From Xylanimonas oleitrophica (GTDB lineage Bacteria; Actinomycetota; Actinomycetes; Actinomycetales; Cellulomonadaceae): a stretch of 64,000 nucleotides of DNA. Below, piece by piece: positions 15,651-24,088 of this stretch. The notes beneath the pieces are model-generated. The model had not been told where the DNA came from and ran no database searches. It saw only the letters and a program-made list of their open reading frames with translations. The stretch lies in contig NZ_QKWH01000004.1 in the NCBI RefSeq assembly GCF_003244315.1, positions 186,001 to 250,000 on the forward strand, read 5' to 3'. How positions within the stretch are numbered: position 1 is the stretch's first letter; each line of letters opens with the position of its first letter. The position numbers and the translations under genes are program-made.

Positions 15651-17353
15651 TCGAGTGGTCCGCCGGGACGCTGGTGCCGCTGCCGGTCCTCGTCCCCCTC
15701 TTCGCCGCTGGCCTGACGCTCGCGCTCCACCGGCACGCCCGCGTGCAGCGCGTCATCTCGGTGCTCGCGCTGCTGCTCATGATGGGCTCGGCGGCCGCGC
15801 TCGTGGTGCTGGCCGACCAGGGCGCCGTCGTGACGGTCATCGGTGACTGGGCGGTGCCCGTGGGCATCAACCTGGTGGCCGACCGGCTCTCGGCGATCAT
15901 GCTGCTGGTCAGCACCGTCGTGCTGCTGTGCGTGCTCTGGTACTCGATGGCCCAGGGCATGGTGGACAGCGCGGCCGAGGACCGGGCGAACGCCCGCGCC
16001 GAGGTGTGGGCCCAGGGCCGGCAGGACCGTGCCCGTGAAGCTGCCGAGGCCGGCACCGAGCTGGGGGCCGACGTCGACCCGGAGGCGGACGAGAACGAGC
16101 AGCGCGAGGTGCTGCCGATCGCGATCTACCACCCGACGTTCCTGGTGCTCGCCGCCGGTGTGGCCGCCGCGTTCCTCGCCGGCGACCTGTTCAACCTGTA
16201 CGTCGGGTTCGAGATCCTCCTCGCGGCGTCCTACGTGCTGCTGACCCTGGGCGGCACGGCCGACCGGATCCGCGCCGGCAGCGTGTACGTCGTCGTCGCG
16301 CTGCTCAGCTCGGTGGTGTTCCTCGCCGGCGTGGGCATGGCGTACGCGGCCACCGGCACCGTGAACCTGGCTCAGCTCGCCGAGCGCCTGCCTGACGTCG
16401 ACCCGTCGGTGCGCCTGGGGATCCAGCTGCTCCTGCTGCTCGGGTTCGGCATCAAGGCCGCCATCTTCCCGCTGTCCGCGTGGCTTCCCGACTCCTACCC
16501 GACGGCGCCCGCGCCCGTCACCGCGGTGTTCGCGGGCCTGCTCACCAAGGTGGGCGTGTACGCGATCATCCGCACCCAGACGCTGCTGTTCCCGCCCAAC
16601 GAGGCGGTCGACCGGGTGCTGCTGGTGCTCGCCCTGGCCACGATGCTCGTGGGCATCCTCGGCGCCGTGGCGCAGGACGACGTCAAGCGTCTGCTGTCCT
16701 TCACGCTGGTCAGCCACATCGGGTACATGATCTTCGGCGTCGCGCTGGCCGGCGAGGCCGCCACCGCCGCCGCGATCTTCTACGTGGTGCACCACATCAC
16801 CGTGCAGACGGCGCTGTTCCTCGTGGTGGGGCTGGTGGAGCGCCGTGGGGGGTCGACGTCGCTCGACCGGCTGGGCGGGCTCGCCAAGCTCGCCCCGGGC
16901 CTGGCCATCCTGTTCTTCGTGCCCGCCATGAACCTGGCCGGCATCCCGCCGCTGTCCGGGTTCCTCGGCAAGGTGGGCCTGCTGCAGGCGGGCGTGCGCG
17001 ACGGTTCACCGCTCGCCTGGGTGCTCGTCGTGGGCTCCGTGGTGACCTCGCTGCTCACGCTCTACGCGCTGGTCAAGGCCTGGAACAAGGCGTTCTGGCA
17101 GGCGGCGCCGGACGACGTCGTCTCCGGGCGCGTGGGCGAGGCGCGGCTGCCGCTCGGCCTCGTGGGTCCCACGGCCGTGCTGGTCGGGTTCAGCCTCGCG
17201 CTCACCGTGGTGGCCGGGCCGCTGTACGCGTACGCCGAGCGCGCCGCCCACACGCTCACCGACGGGCACAGCTACGTCGAGGCGGTGTTCCCCGACGGCG
17301 GGGACCGCGGCATCGGCGAGTCCGACGCGACGACGAGCGAGGGGAGCCACTGA
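15647..17353 (+). CDS. mrpD: Na+/H+ antiporter subunit D
   Basis: Membrane protein of 568 residues with the proton-conducting antiporter core shared with NuoN/NuoM (FNLYVGFEILLAASYVLLTL, LLGFGIKAAIFPLSAWLPDS, YPTAPAPVTAVFAGLLTKVG, LLSFTLVSHIGYMIFGVAL). Between early helices it carries a ~50-residue charged insert (roughly residues 110-160, ARAEVWAQGRQDRAREAAEA and acidic residues after it). The ATG overlaps the mrpC stop as ATGA. Confidence 0.94.
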   Translation: MIEWSAGTLVPLPVLVPLFAAGLTLALHRHARVQRVISVLALLLMMGSAAALVVLADQGAVVTVIGDWAVPVGINLVADRLSAIMLLVSTVVLLCVLWYSMAQGMVDSAAEDRANARAEVWAQGRQDRAREAAEAGTELGADVDPEADENEQREVLPIAIYHPTFLVLAAGVAAAFLAGDLFNLYVGFEILLAASYVLLTLGGTADRIRAGSVYVVVALLSSVVFLAGVGMAYAATGTVNLAQLAERLPDVDPSVRLGIQLLLLLGFGIKAAIFPLSAWLPDSYPTAPAPVTAVFAGLLTKVGVYAIIRTQTLLFPPNEAVDRVLLVLALATMLVGILGAVAQDDVKRLLSFTLVSHIGYMIFGVALAGEAATAAAIFYVVHHITVQTALFLVVGLVERRGGSTSLDRLGGLAKLAPGLAILFFVPAMNLAGIPPLSGFLGKVGLLQAGVRDGSPLAWVLVVGSVVTSLLTLYALVKAWNKAFWQAAPDDVVSGRVGEARLPLGLVGPTAVLVGFSLALTVVAGPLYAYAERAAHTLTDGHSYVEAVFPDGGDRGIGESDATTSEGSH

Positions 17354-17982
17354 TGGACGACCGGACCGGCGTGGCGCCCCGGCGCTCCTCGTGGCGCCGA
17401 CGTGTCCAGCGCCTGCGCGAGCAGTGGCGCACCGTCGTGGTGCTCACCGTGATGTGGCTGCTGCTGTGGGGCGACCTCTCGTGGGGCAACGTGGTGGCGG
17501 GCGCAGCGCTGGCCGTCGTCGTCGTCACCGTGCTGCCGCTGCCCTCGATCGGCACCCACGCGACCTTGCGCCCGTGGCCCCTGCTGGTGCTCGTGGCCCG
17601 GTTCGTGGCCGACCTCGTGGTGGCCTCGTTCCAGGTCGCCTGGCAGGCGGTGTGGCCCGGGCCGCAGCCGCGCGGTGGTGTGGTGGCCGTGCCTCTGCGC
17701 ACCACCTCCGACGTCTTCTTCACCACCATCGCCGAGCTGTCCGCCCTGGTGCCCGGCTCGCTGGTGATCGAGGCGGACCGTGACCGCGCCACGCTCTACC
17801 TGCACGTGCTGGACCTCGCCGTCTCTGGTGGCGCCGACGCCGTGCGCGAGCGCACGCGCAAGCTCGAGGAGCGCGTGCTGCGCGCCTTCGCCGAGAAGGA
17901 CGAGCTGCGCCGCACCGGCCTGCTCGACGGCGGTGAGGCGGCGTCCGCCGGTGCCGCCGCTGCCGGGGAGGAGACCCGATGA
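17353..17982 (+). CDS. mrpE: Na+/H+ antiporter subunit E
   Basis: Protein of 209 residues with two N-terminal membrane segments (TVVVLTVMWLLLWGDLSWGN and the following helix) and the conserved MrpE C-terminal domain (PGSLVIEADRDRATLYLHVL, DL). It ends in an Ala/Glu-rich tail. The start ATG overlaps the mrpD stop as TGATG. Confidence 0.92.
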   Translation: MDDRTGVAPRRSSWRRRVQRLREQWRTVVVLTVMWLLLWGDLSWGNVVAGAALAVVVVTVLPLPSIGTHATLRPWPLLVLVARFVADLVVASFQVAWQAVWPGPQPRGGVVAVPLRTTSDVFFTTIAELSALVPGSLVIEADRDRATLYLHVLDLAVSGGADAVRERTRKLEERVLRAFAEKDELRRTGLLDGGEAASAGAAAAGEETR

Positions 17983-18371
17983 TCGTCGTCAGCGTGGTCG
18001 CGTCCGTGCTGCTCGCGGTGGCCGCCGTGCTCGCCATCGTGCGCCTGGAGCGTGGTCCGTCGATGCTCGACCGCACGGTCGCGTTCGACGTGCTCACCAC
18101 CACCCTGGTGGGCGCCATCGCCATCGAGGCGGCCTGGTCGCGGCGCACCGAGACGATCCCCATCCTCGTGGTGCTCGCCCTCGTGGGCTTCGTGGGGTCC
18201 GTGGTGATCGCCCGGTTCGCGTCCGTGGAGCCCGAGGGTGAGGGGCGCATCCGCACGGCCGAGGAGGTCGCCGCCGAGGAGGCCGAGCGGCAGGCGGCCC
18301 TCGAGACCGAGCGCGAGTCGGTGACCGACGCCGAGCACCACGGTGGCGGCGCCAACGGGGAGGTGCGGTGA
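17979..18371 (+). CDS. mrpF: Na+/H+ antiporter subunit F
   Basis: Small subunit of 130 residues with three membrane helices (MIVVSVVASVLLAVAAVLAI; TVAFDVLTTTLVGAIAIEAA; IPILVVLALVGFVGSVVIAR). It retains the family's R-(L/G)-E-GPS--DR motif (RLERGPSMLDR). The C-terminus is extended by an acidic tail. The ATG overlaps the mrpE stop by 4 bp. Confidence 0.92.
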   Translation: MIVVSVVASVLLAVAAVLAIVRLERGPSMLDRTVAFDVLTTTLVGAIAIEAAWSRRTETIPILVVLALVGFVGSVVIARFASVEPEGEGRIRTAEEVAAEEAERQAALETERESVTDAEHHGGGANGEVR

Positions 18372-18724
18372 TGGAGGACCAGGGCTTCTGGGTCACGGTG
18401 GCCGACGTGGTCGCCGCCGTCTGCCTGCTGCTGGGGGCGTTCTTCTCGTTCTCCGCGGGCGTGGGCGTGCTGCGGTTCGGCAACCTGCTGGCGCGCATGC
18501 ATGCCGTGGCCAAGCCGCAGGTGCTCGGTCTCATCCTGCTGCTCACCGGTGTCGCGCTGCGGCTGCACAGCTGGCCGGCCACCACCATGCTGGCGCTCGT
18601 GGTGATCTTCCAGCTCCTCACCTCGCCCGTCGCGGCGCACATGGTGGGCCGGGCCGGCATCCGCACCGGCAAGGTCAGCGAGAACGACCTCGAGGTGGAC
18701 GAGCTGACGAACCCGCCCCGGTAG
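18371..18724 (+). CDS. mrpG: Na+/H+ antiporter subunit G
   Basis: Last subunit of the antiporter, 117 residues, with three membrane helices and the family motif FFSFSAGVGVLRFGNLLARMHA followed by K-Q-LGLILLLTG. The ATG overlaps the mrpF stop as TGATG; a GTG one codon earlier is also possible. The complete A(B)-C-D-E-F-G set in one overlapping operon implies a functional complex for pH and sodium homeostasis. Confidence 0.92.
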   Translation: MEDQGFWVTVADVVAAVCLLLGAFFSFSAGVGVLRFGNLLARMHAVAKPQVLGLILLLTGVALRLHSWPATTMLALVVIFQLLTSPVAAHMVGRAGIRTGKVSENDLEVDELTNPPR

Positions 18725-18790
18725 CGGCGGTCGCAGGGCCTGCTGGCGGCGGCCGATGCCGGCGTCGGGGCCGCCCGGCATGATCGCGGC

Positions 18791-19513
18791 ATGGACCACT
18801 CGCAGCAGCCCGTGGTGCGGGTGATCCCGCACGAGTCGACCACGCTGCCGCCCGGCACGTGGCCGCGCACCGTGCCCGCCGTCGACCAGGTGCTGTCCGA
18901 GGGGCTCGACCTGCCGCCGGGCGTCACGTTCCTCGTCGGCGAGAACGGCTCCGGCAAGTCCACGCTGGTCGAGGCGGTCGCGGTGGCCTACGGCCTCTCG
19001 CCCGAGGGCGGCACGGCGTTCGGGCACCACAGCACCCGGCCGACCGAGTCCCCGCTGCCGGGAGCGATCCGGCTCCAGCGTGGCATCGGCTCCGGCCGCT
19101 GGGGGTTCTTCCTGCGTGCCGAGACCATGCACGGCTGGTACACGTTCGTCGAGCAGAACCCGGGCGCCCGCGACCCCGTCTTCCACGAGATGAGCCACGG
19201 CGAGTCGTTCCTGGCCGTGCTCGAGTCGCGCTTCGGCTCCGCGGGGCTCTACTGCCTCGACGAGCCGGAGGCCGCCCTGTCGTTCTCCTCGACCTTGTCG
19301 CTGATGAAGGTCCTCACCGACGTCGTGGAGCAGGGCGGGCAGGTGCTGTGCGCGACGCACTCGCCCGTGCTCGCCGCGCTGCCCGGCGCCCGCATCCTCG
19401 AGGTCGGGCCGTGGGGGCTGCGCGAGACGGCGTGGGAGGACCTGGAGCTGGTGCGGCACTGGCGCGCCTTCCTCGACTCCCCACCGCGGTACCTGCGGCA
19501 CCTCCTGGACTGA
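18791..19513 (+). CDS. Small ABC/AAA-type ATPase
   Basis: Soluble protein of 240 residues with a single P-loop ATPase domain: Walker A GENGSGKST near residue 50, a signature-like SHGESF near 136, Walker B LYCLDEPEAALS near 155 and an H-loop ATHSPVL near 190. There is no membrane partner or fused coiled coil. It resembles stand-alone AAA_15/21-type ATPases (YhaN/RecF-like minimal heads) more than transporter subunits. The role is unknown. A CATGAT -10-like hexamer lies 6 nt before the ATG. It is convergent with ogt, 28 bp away. Confidence 0.8.
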   Translation: MDHSQQPVVRVIPHESTTLPPGTWPRTVPAVDQVLSEGLDLPPGVTFLVGENGSGKSTLVEAVAVAYGLSPEGGTAFGHHSTRPTESPLPGAIRLQRGIGSGRWGFFLRAETMHGWYTFVEQNPGARDPVFHEMSHGESFLAVLESRFGSAGLYCLDEPEAALSFSSTLSLMKVLTDVVEQGGQVLCATHSPVLAALPGARILEVGPWGLRETAWEDLELVRHWRAFLDSPPRYLRHLLD

Positions 19514-19541
19514 GCGGGCCCGGTCCGCCCTACCGGTCCGC

Positions 19542-20093
19542 CTACCGGGTCGTTCCCCGGGCGGCCTCGCGCACGAGCAGGCTCTCCTTGACCGCCAGGC
19601 CGTACCGGAAGCCGCCGAGGGTGCCGTCGGTGCGCAGCACCCGGTGGCAGGGCACGAACAGCGCCGCGGCGTTCATCGCGCACGCTCCCGCGGCGGCGCG
19701 CACGGCTGCCGGGCGGCCGGCGCGCGCGGCGTACTGGGTGTAGGTGACGACCTCCCCGGGGCCGACGTCGCGCAGCACGTCCCAGGCCAGCTCGCGGAAC
19801 TCGCCCGACCGCTGCCGCACCGGCACCCGGCCGGGGGCGGTGAGGTCGCCGTCGTAGTACGCCCCGACGGCGTCGACCGCGTTCGCCAGCACCGTGCCGG
19901 CAGAGGTCTCCGTGACTGCCGGTGCGCCAGCGCCGTCCGGCGTGGCCGGCACCGGCCGGAGCACGGGGTGGACGAGCGCCACCAGCGACGCGACGTCGTC
20001 GGTCCAGCCGGAGGCGAGCACGGCGTCGTCGCCGGCGACGACGGTGAACGGGCCGTCGGGCGTGGTGAGGGTGGCGGAGCGGACGGTGGTCAT
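19542..20093 (-). CDS. ogt: Methylated-DNA--protein-cysteine methyltransferase
   Basis: Suicide repair protein of 183 residues that transfers alkyl groups from O6-alkylguanine to its active Cys. The C-terminal DNA-binding half contains the active site PCHRV with the upstream FRELAWDVL and [10 protein letters not shown] blocks and the following [17 protein letters not shown]. The start ATG overlaps the stop of the Ada-AlkA gene by 4 bp (ATGA), so the two repair genes are translated from one message. The earlier in-frame region belongs to the upstream gene in another frame. Confidence 0.95.
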   Translation of the reverse strand: MTTVRSATLTTPDGPFTVVAGDDAVLASGWTDDVASLVALVHPVLRPVPATPDGAGAPAVTETSAGTVLANAVDAVGAYYDGDLTAPGRVPVRQRSGEFRELAWDVLRDVGPGEVVTYTQYAARAGRPAAVRAAAGACAMNAAALFVPCHRVLRTDGTLGGFRYGLAVKESLLVREAARGTTR

Positions 20094-21859
20094 GGAGTCT
20101 CCTCGGGGGAAGCCGCGGCGTCGGGTGACGGGGCAGGCAGGGTCGGGTCGGGGTCGGCGGGGACGCCGGCGGGCAGCGCCGCCACCCGCCACAGGTGCAC
20201 GGCCGCGTAGGAGCGCCAGGGTGCCCAGCGGGCGGCGTGCTCGGCCAGCGCGCGGTGCTCTCGGGCGGTGGCCCGGCCCGGCCCGCGGACGACGATGCCG
20301 GCGCGTGCGGCTCCGGCCAGCAGCGCGACGTCGCCGTCGAGCCACGCGTCCGGGTCGCCCAGCACGCGCATCGCCACGTAGGCGGCCGTCCACGGGCCGA
20401 TGCCCTGGCGCGCGACGAGCGCGGCCCGGAGCGCCTCGGGCTCCTGGCCGACGTCGACGGCGAGGTCACCGTCGGCCAGGGCACGGGCCGTCTCGAGGGC
20501 GGTGCGCACCGCACGGGCCGGCAGCCGCAACGGGCGCCGCGGGTCGGGCGGTCCACCGGGGCCGGGCAGCGGCAGGCCGACCGCCACCTGCGCCGAGGTG
20601 GGGAAGAGCGTGGTCAGGCCCTCGAACGACGACGCGTACGGGGTGCCGAGGGCCGCGGCGAGCCGGCTCAGGTGCGTGCGGGCGGCGGCGACCGAGACCT
20701 GCTGGCCCACGACGGCGCGCAGCACCAGCTCGTGCGGGTCTGCGGTGCCGGGCACGCGCATGCCCGGGGCGGCTGCGACGAGCGGAGCCAGGGCCGGGTC
20801 GATGGCGAGCGCGGCGTCCACGGCCACGGGGTCGGCGTCGAGGTCGAGCAGGCGGCGCACGCGCGCCACGGCCGTGCCGACGTCGGCCAGGGACGCGAGC
20901 TCGACCCGCAGCCGCAGGTCCCAGCTCTCCGTGCCAGAGGGAGCACGCGTCGTCGCCCGCGCTGACGCGAGGGTGGCGGTGACCTCCACGGCCGCTGGGC
21001 CGTGGGGCAGGGCGAGGGTGCGCGCGTAGCGCAGCGCGGTGCCGTGCCCTCGTGCACCGCGAGCCGACGGCGGTGCGTCGCCGTCGTGCGCGCCCAGGAC
21101 CTGCGGCTGCGCGGCGCCGCCGATCCGGACGGCCTCGACGCCCGCCACGGCACGCGCGGCGAGGAACGCGAACAGCCCGCGGGCGTCGAACGGCTCGCGC
21201 ACCGGGAGCGCGAGCTCCAGCCGCACGGGGTCCTCCGGTCCGCGCGACGCGGCGTGCGTCCCGGCCGCGGCCCCACGGCCACGCCGGGCGGCGGCGCGGG
21301 CACGCAGCTCACCCGGCGTGGCGCCGAACACCTCCGCCACCGTGTCGTTGAACTGCCGGACGGAGCCGAAGCCCGCCGCGAACGCCACGTCCACGAGGCG
21401 CAGGTCGGTGCCCACCACCAGGGCGCGAGCCGTCTGTGCCCGCTGGGCGCGCGCCAGGGCGAGCGGGCCGGCCCCCAGCTCGCTGACGAGCAGCCGGTGC
21501 ACGTGCCGGGCGCTGTACCCGAGGCGCGCGGCGAGGCCCTGGACGCCGTCGCGGTCGACCACCCCGTCGGCGACGAGGCGCATGGCCCGGCCGGCGAGGT
21601 CGCCGCGCAGGTTCCACGCGGGCGTGCCGGGGGCTGCCTCGGGCAGACAGCGCTTGCAGGCGCGGTAGCCGGCCTCGTGCGCGGCGGCCGAGGTGAGGTA
21701 GAACGTGACGTTCTCAGGCTTCGGCGTCCGTGCCGGGCACGAGGGACGGCAGTAGATCCCGGTGGAGCGCACTGCCGTGAAGAACTGCCCGTCGAACCGG
21801 GCGTCACGCGCGGCGATGGCGCGGTACCGCTCGGTGAACAGCTCCTCGGGGGTGGTCAT
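20090..21859 (-). CDS. Ada-type regulator fused to AlkA DNA glycosylase
   Basis: Protein of 589 residues combining adaptive-response sensor and base-excision enzyme. Residues 1-80 form the Ada zinc domain with all four Cys (Cys37, Cys41, Cys68, Cys71), where methylphosphotriester damage is sensed. Residues ~90-190 form an AraC-type HTH ([20 protein letters not shown]). The remainder is AlkA: an N-terminal fold, then the helix-hairpin-helix [15 protein letters not shown] followed by [14 protein letters not shown], which bears the catalytic Asp. It is predicted to excise 3-methyladenine and to regulate itself and ogt. Some related proteins lack glycosylase activity; here the HhH-Asp signature looks intact. 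Confidence 0.93.
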   Translation of the reverse strand: MTTPEELFTERYRAIAARDARFDGQFFTAVRSTGIYCRPSCPARTPKPENVTFYLTSAAAHEAGYRACKRCLPEAAPGTPAWNLRGDLAGRAMRLVADGVVDRDGVQGLAARLGYSARHVHRLLVSELGAGPLALARAQRAQTARALVVGTDLRLVDVAFAAGFGSVRQFNDTVAEVFGATPGELRARAAARRGRGAAAGTHAASRGPEDPVRLELALPVREPFDARGLFAFLAARAVAGVEAVRIGGAAQPQVLGAHDGDAPPSARGARGHGTALRYARTLALPHGPAAVEVTATLASARATTRAPSGTESWDLRLRVELASLADVGTAVARVRRLLDLDADPVAVDAALAIDPALAPLVAAAPGMRVPGTADPHELVLRAVVGQQVSVAAARTHLSRLAAALGTPYASSFEGLTTLFPTSAQVAVGLPLPGPGGPPDPRRPLRLPARAVRTALETARALADGDLAVDVGQEPEALRAALVARQGIGPWTAAYVAMRVLGDPDAWLDGDVALLAGAARAGIVVRGPGRATAREHRALAEHAARWAPWRSYAAVHLWRVAALPAGVPADPDPTLPAPSPDAAASPEETP

Positions 21860-21930
21860 GCCGTCATCCTCGTCCCCGCTCCTGTGCGGCGGCTAGCGGG
21901 ATTCGGACACGACGGTGGGGCGCGCCGGCC

Positions 21931-22989
21931 CTATCTGCGACCGGCCCGGCTGCTGTGCGCCTCTGCGGCGTCGGGCCGGTCGCCGAACCGGTCCTCCAGC
22001 CACGCCACCACGGTCCGCAGGTACTCCTCGCGCGCAGGCCGCGGTGAGAGCGCCAGGTCGTGCGCGCCCCCCTCGATGGGCACGAAGAGCACGTCGTCCC
22101 CGATGCGAGCGGCCCCGCGGCGGATGTGCTCGACGTCGAGCACGGAGTCGGTGGACAGCAGCTCGGGGTGGTGCACCGTGTTCGGCCCGGACCGGGCCGA
22201 GGCCAGCACCAGGGCGGGCACGCCCACGTCGACACCGCGGTTCACCCGCCGGTGCGCGGCCCGCACCGAGCGGAACCAGCCCGCCCGCACCGGGAACCCC
22301 TCGGCCGGCTTCCAGGCGAGGTCGAACTCCCACTCGCCGCCGGTGCTCGCGTGCAGGGCCCGCCCGTAGTGGGGGTGCAGCCCGCCCACGGTCAGGCGAG
22401 GAGCCACCCTCCCAACCACGTCGATCACCCGGGTGGCGGGCCCGCGCAGGAACCAGCTCGCGTTGAGGTCGAACCAGGGGCTGTTGAGCACGAGCGCATC
22501 GGCCCGTCCGCGCCGCGCGGCCGCCCACAGCGTCGCCACGAGGCCGCCCGTCGAGTGCCCGAGCACCACCAGCCGGTCATGACCCGCCGCACGGACCGCG
22601 GCCGCCGCGGCGTCGAGGTCCTGGGCGTGCAGCGCCAGGTCGGGCACCACGTTCGGGTCGAGGCCGGCGGCCGTGTGCGCGTCCATGGAGCGTCCGTACC
22701 CGCGCAGGTCGACGGCGTAGAACGCGTGCCCGGCGGCGGCGAGGGCGTCGGCCAGGTGCGGGTGGAAGAAGTAGTCCACGAACCCGTGCACGTACAGGAC
22801 CGCGACCCGCCGTGGCGCTTCCCCGGCGGTGCCAGGACGAGCGTGGCCAGGGCCGGGCGCCGAGCCCGGCGCCGGAGGGGTGGAAGGCACGTGCCGCACG
22901 AGGGTGGCCTCCGCCCCGCCGGGCAGCAGCAGGGTGCGCTGCTCGAAGCCGGCACCCAGGACGTCGGGGCGCCAGCCGGTCCCGGTCAT
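21931..22989 (-). CDS. Alpha/beta hydrolase (monoacylglycerol-lipase-like)
   Basis: Protein of 352 residues. An alpha/beta-hydrolase fold begins at VAVLYVHGFVDYFFHPHLAD with the oxyanion HG motif. The nucleophile elbow is GHSTGG near residue 142, and the late histidine is probably in IEGGAHDLALS. The cap region (LNSPWFDLNASWFLRGPATR) is typical of monoacylglycerol lipase-like serine aminopeptidase_S33 proteins. There is no signal peptide. Its start overlaps the stop of the LppM-like gene (ATGA), so both are co-translated. The substrate is unknown. Confidence 0.85.
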   Translation of the reverse strand: MTGTGWRPDVLGAGFEQRTLLLPGGAEATLVRHVPSTPPAPGSAPGPGHARPGTAGEAPRRVAVLYVHGFVDYFFHPHLADALAAAGHAFYAVDLRGYGRSMDAHTAAGLDPNVVPDLALHAQDLDAAAAAVRAAGHDRLVVLGHSTGGLVATLWAAARRGRADALVLNSPWFDLNASWFLRGPATRVIDVVGRVAPRLTVGGLHPHYGRALHASTGGEWEFDLAWKPAEGFPVRAGWFRSVRAAHRRVNRGVDVGVPALVLASARSGPNTVHHPELLSTDSVLDVEHIRRGAARIGDDVLFVPIEGGAHDLALSPRPAREEYLRTVVAWLEDRFGDRPDAAEAHSSRAGRR

Positions 22990-23942
22990 GCGTCAGGGCC
23001 CGACGTCGGCCCGGCGGTGGGGCTCGACGGCGGACCGGGTGGGTGGCTGCCGGGCGTGTAGGTGCCGGGCGGGGCCTGCGCCGCGGCCTCCTTGCGCCGC
23101 CGCGAGCGTGCCCCGAGCACCGCTGCCAGGGCGGCGAGCAGCACCAGCACGGCGGCGGCGAGGGCCAGCCACGGCCACGGGGCGCCGTCCTCGTCGGTGG
23201 CGGTGGTGGTGGCGCCGTCGTCGTCCGCGGCGACCGGTACCGAGGGCGACGCGGAGGGGGAGGGCGCGGCGCCCGTGGGCAGGGCGGACGCGCGCGCGGA
23301 GATCTCGGTGCGCTGCCCGGGGGCGGGCTGCCAGCGCGCGGTGCTGCCGTCGGCGGTGCCGTCGGTCTCCGTGACCGGGCCGGGGAAGGTCACGGACAGG
23401 TCGATCTGCATCTCGTCGAGCACGGCCTGCGGCACGTTCTCCTGCCCCTCGGCCAAGGAGGTGAGGTCCATGACGCCGGAGGCCACGTACTCGTCGCCCT
23501 CGCGGACCACGGTCAGCTGCTCCCCACCCACCGTGGCCGTCTGGCCGATCGGGGTGGGTGGCAGTGTCACGCGGGTGCCGGTCCAGCCGTCCTGGGCGTA
23601 GGGCTCCTCGGTGGCGCCCTCGGGGAGCTGGCCGGTGATCTGCCCGCCAGCCTGGTCCCACAGCTGCTGGGGATCGGCGCCGAGCTGGGCGGCGGCGTCG
23701 TCGGCGAACGCGAACACCATCGTGCCCGCCATCGTGTCGTCGGGAGAGACGGTCATGCCGACGTCGACCTTGACGCAGCCGGCGAGGGCCAGGGCCACCA
23801 CGAGGGCCGTGCCCAGCGCGGCGAGGGGCCGCCGTCGGGCCGCGTGGCCCAGGGAGGCGGTGGCCCGGGGCGAGGGCGGCGAGACCGTGCTCGGTGCCGG
23901 GCGTGGGGAGGTCGACGGCGGTGACGAGCGCATGCGGCTCAT
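22986..23942 (-). CDS. LppM-like lipoprotein with C-terminal membrane anchor
   Basis: Protein of 318 residues. A long N-terminus precedes a hydrophobic signal ending in a lipobox (ALALAGC, Cys near residue 56). The ectodomain (VKVDVGMTVSPDDTMAGTMV onward, about residues 57-215) matches the LppM/DUF3153 domain of actinobacterial cell-envelope proteins. It is followed by a Ser/Pro linker, one membrane helix (WPWLALAAAVLVLLAALAAV) and a Pro/Gly-rich cytoplasmic tail. In Mycobacterium LppM is linked to envelope properties; the biochemical role is unknown. The first Met may be too early: the ATG at 23933 is also possible. The gene is divergent from clpB. Confidence 0.8.
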   Translation of the reverse strand: MSRMRSSPPSTSPRPAPSTVSPPSPRATASLGHAARRRPLAALGTALVVALALAGCVKVDVGMTVSPDDTMAGTMVFAFADDAAAQLGADPQQLWDQAGGQITGQLPEGATEEPYAQDGWTGTRVTLPPTPIGQTATVGGEQLTVVREGDEYVASGVMDLTSLAEGQENVPQAVLDEMQIDLSVTFPGPVTETDGTADGSTARWQPAPGQRTEISARASALPTGAAPSPSASPSVPVAADDDGATTTATDEDGAPWPWLALAAAVLVLLAALAAVLGARSRRRKEAAAQAPPGTYTPGSHPPGPPSSPTAGPTSGPDA

Positions 23943-24009
23943 GGTGCCAGGCAGGCACGAGCGCGGCGCGGGTGCCGCGCTCGCCGCCCGTCAGGAGCGC
24001 TTGCGGTCA

Positions 24010-24034
24010 AAGTTGAGCGGAATAGACTCAACTT
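24010..24034. promoter_or_regulatory. HAIR-like HspR operator before clpB
   Basis: Inverted repeat AAGTTGAG (24010-24017) and CTCAACTT (24027-24034). Aligned to the HspR consensus CTTGAGT-N7-ACTCAAG it matches 11 of 14 fixed positions with the correct 7-bp spacing. It lies 55 bp before the clpB start. HspR represses clpB and the dnaK operon in other actinobacteria, so heat-shock control by HspR is likely. No hspR gene is in the window. Confidence 0.75.
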
Positions 24035-24088
24035 CGGCGAGGTTCCCAGGTCAGGACCCTCATCACACCGCACCTTCCCGGAGAACCG

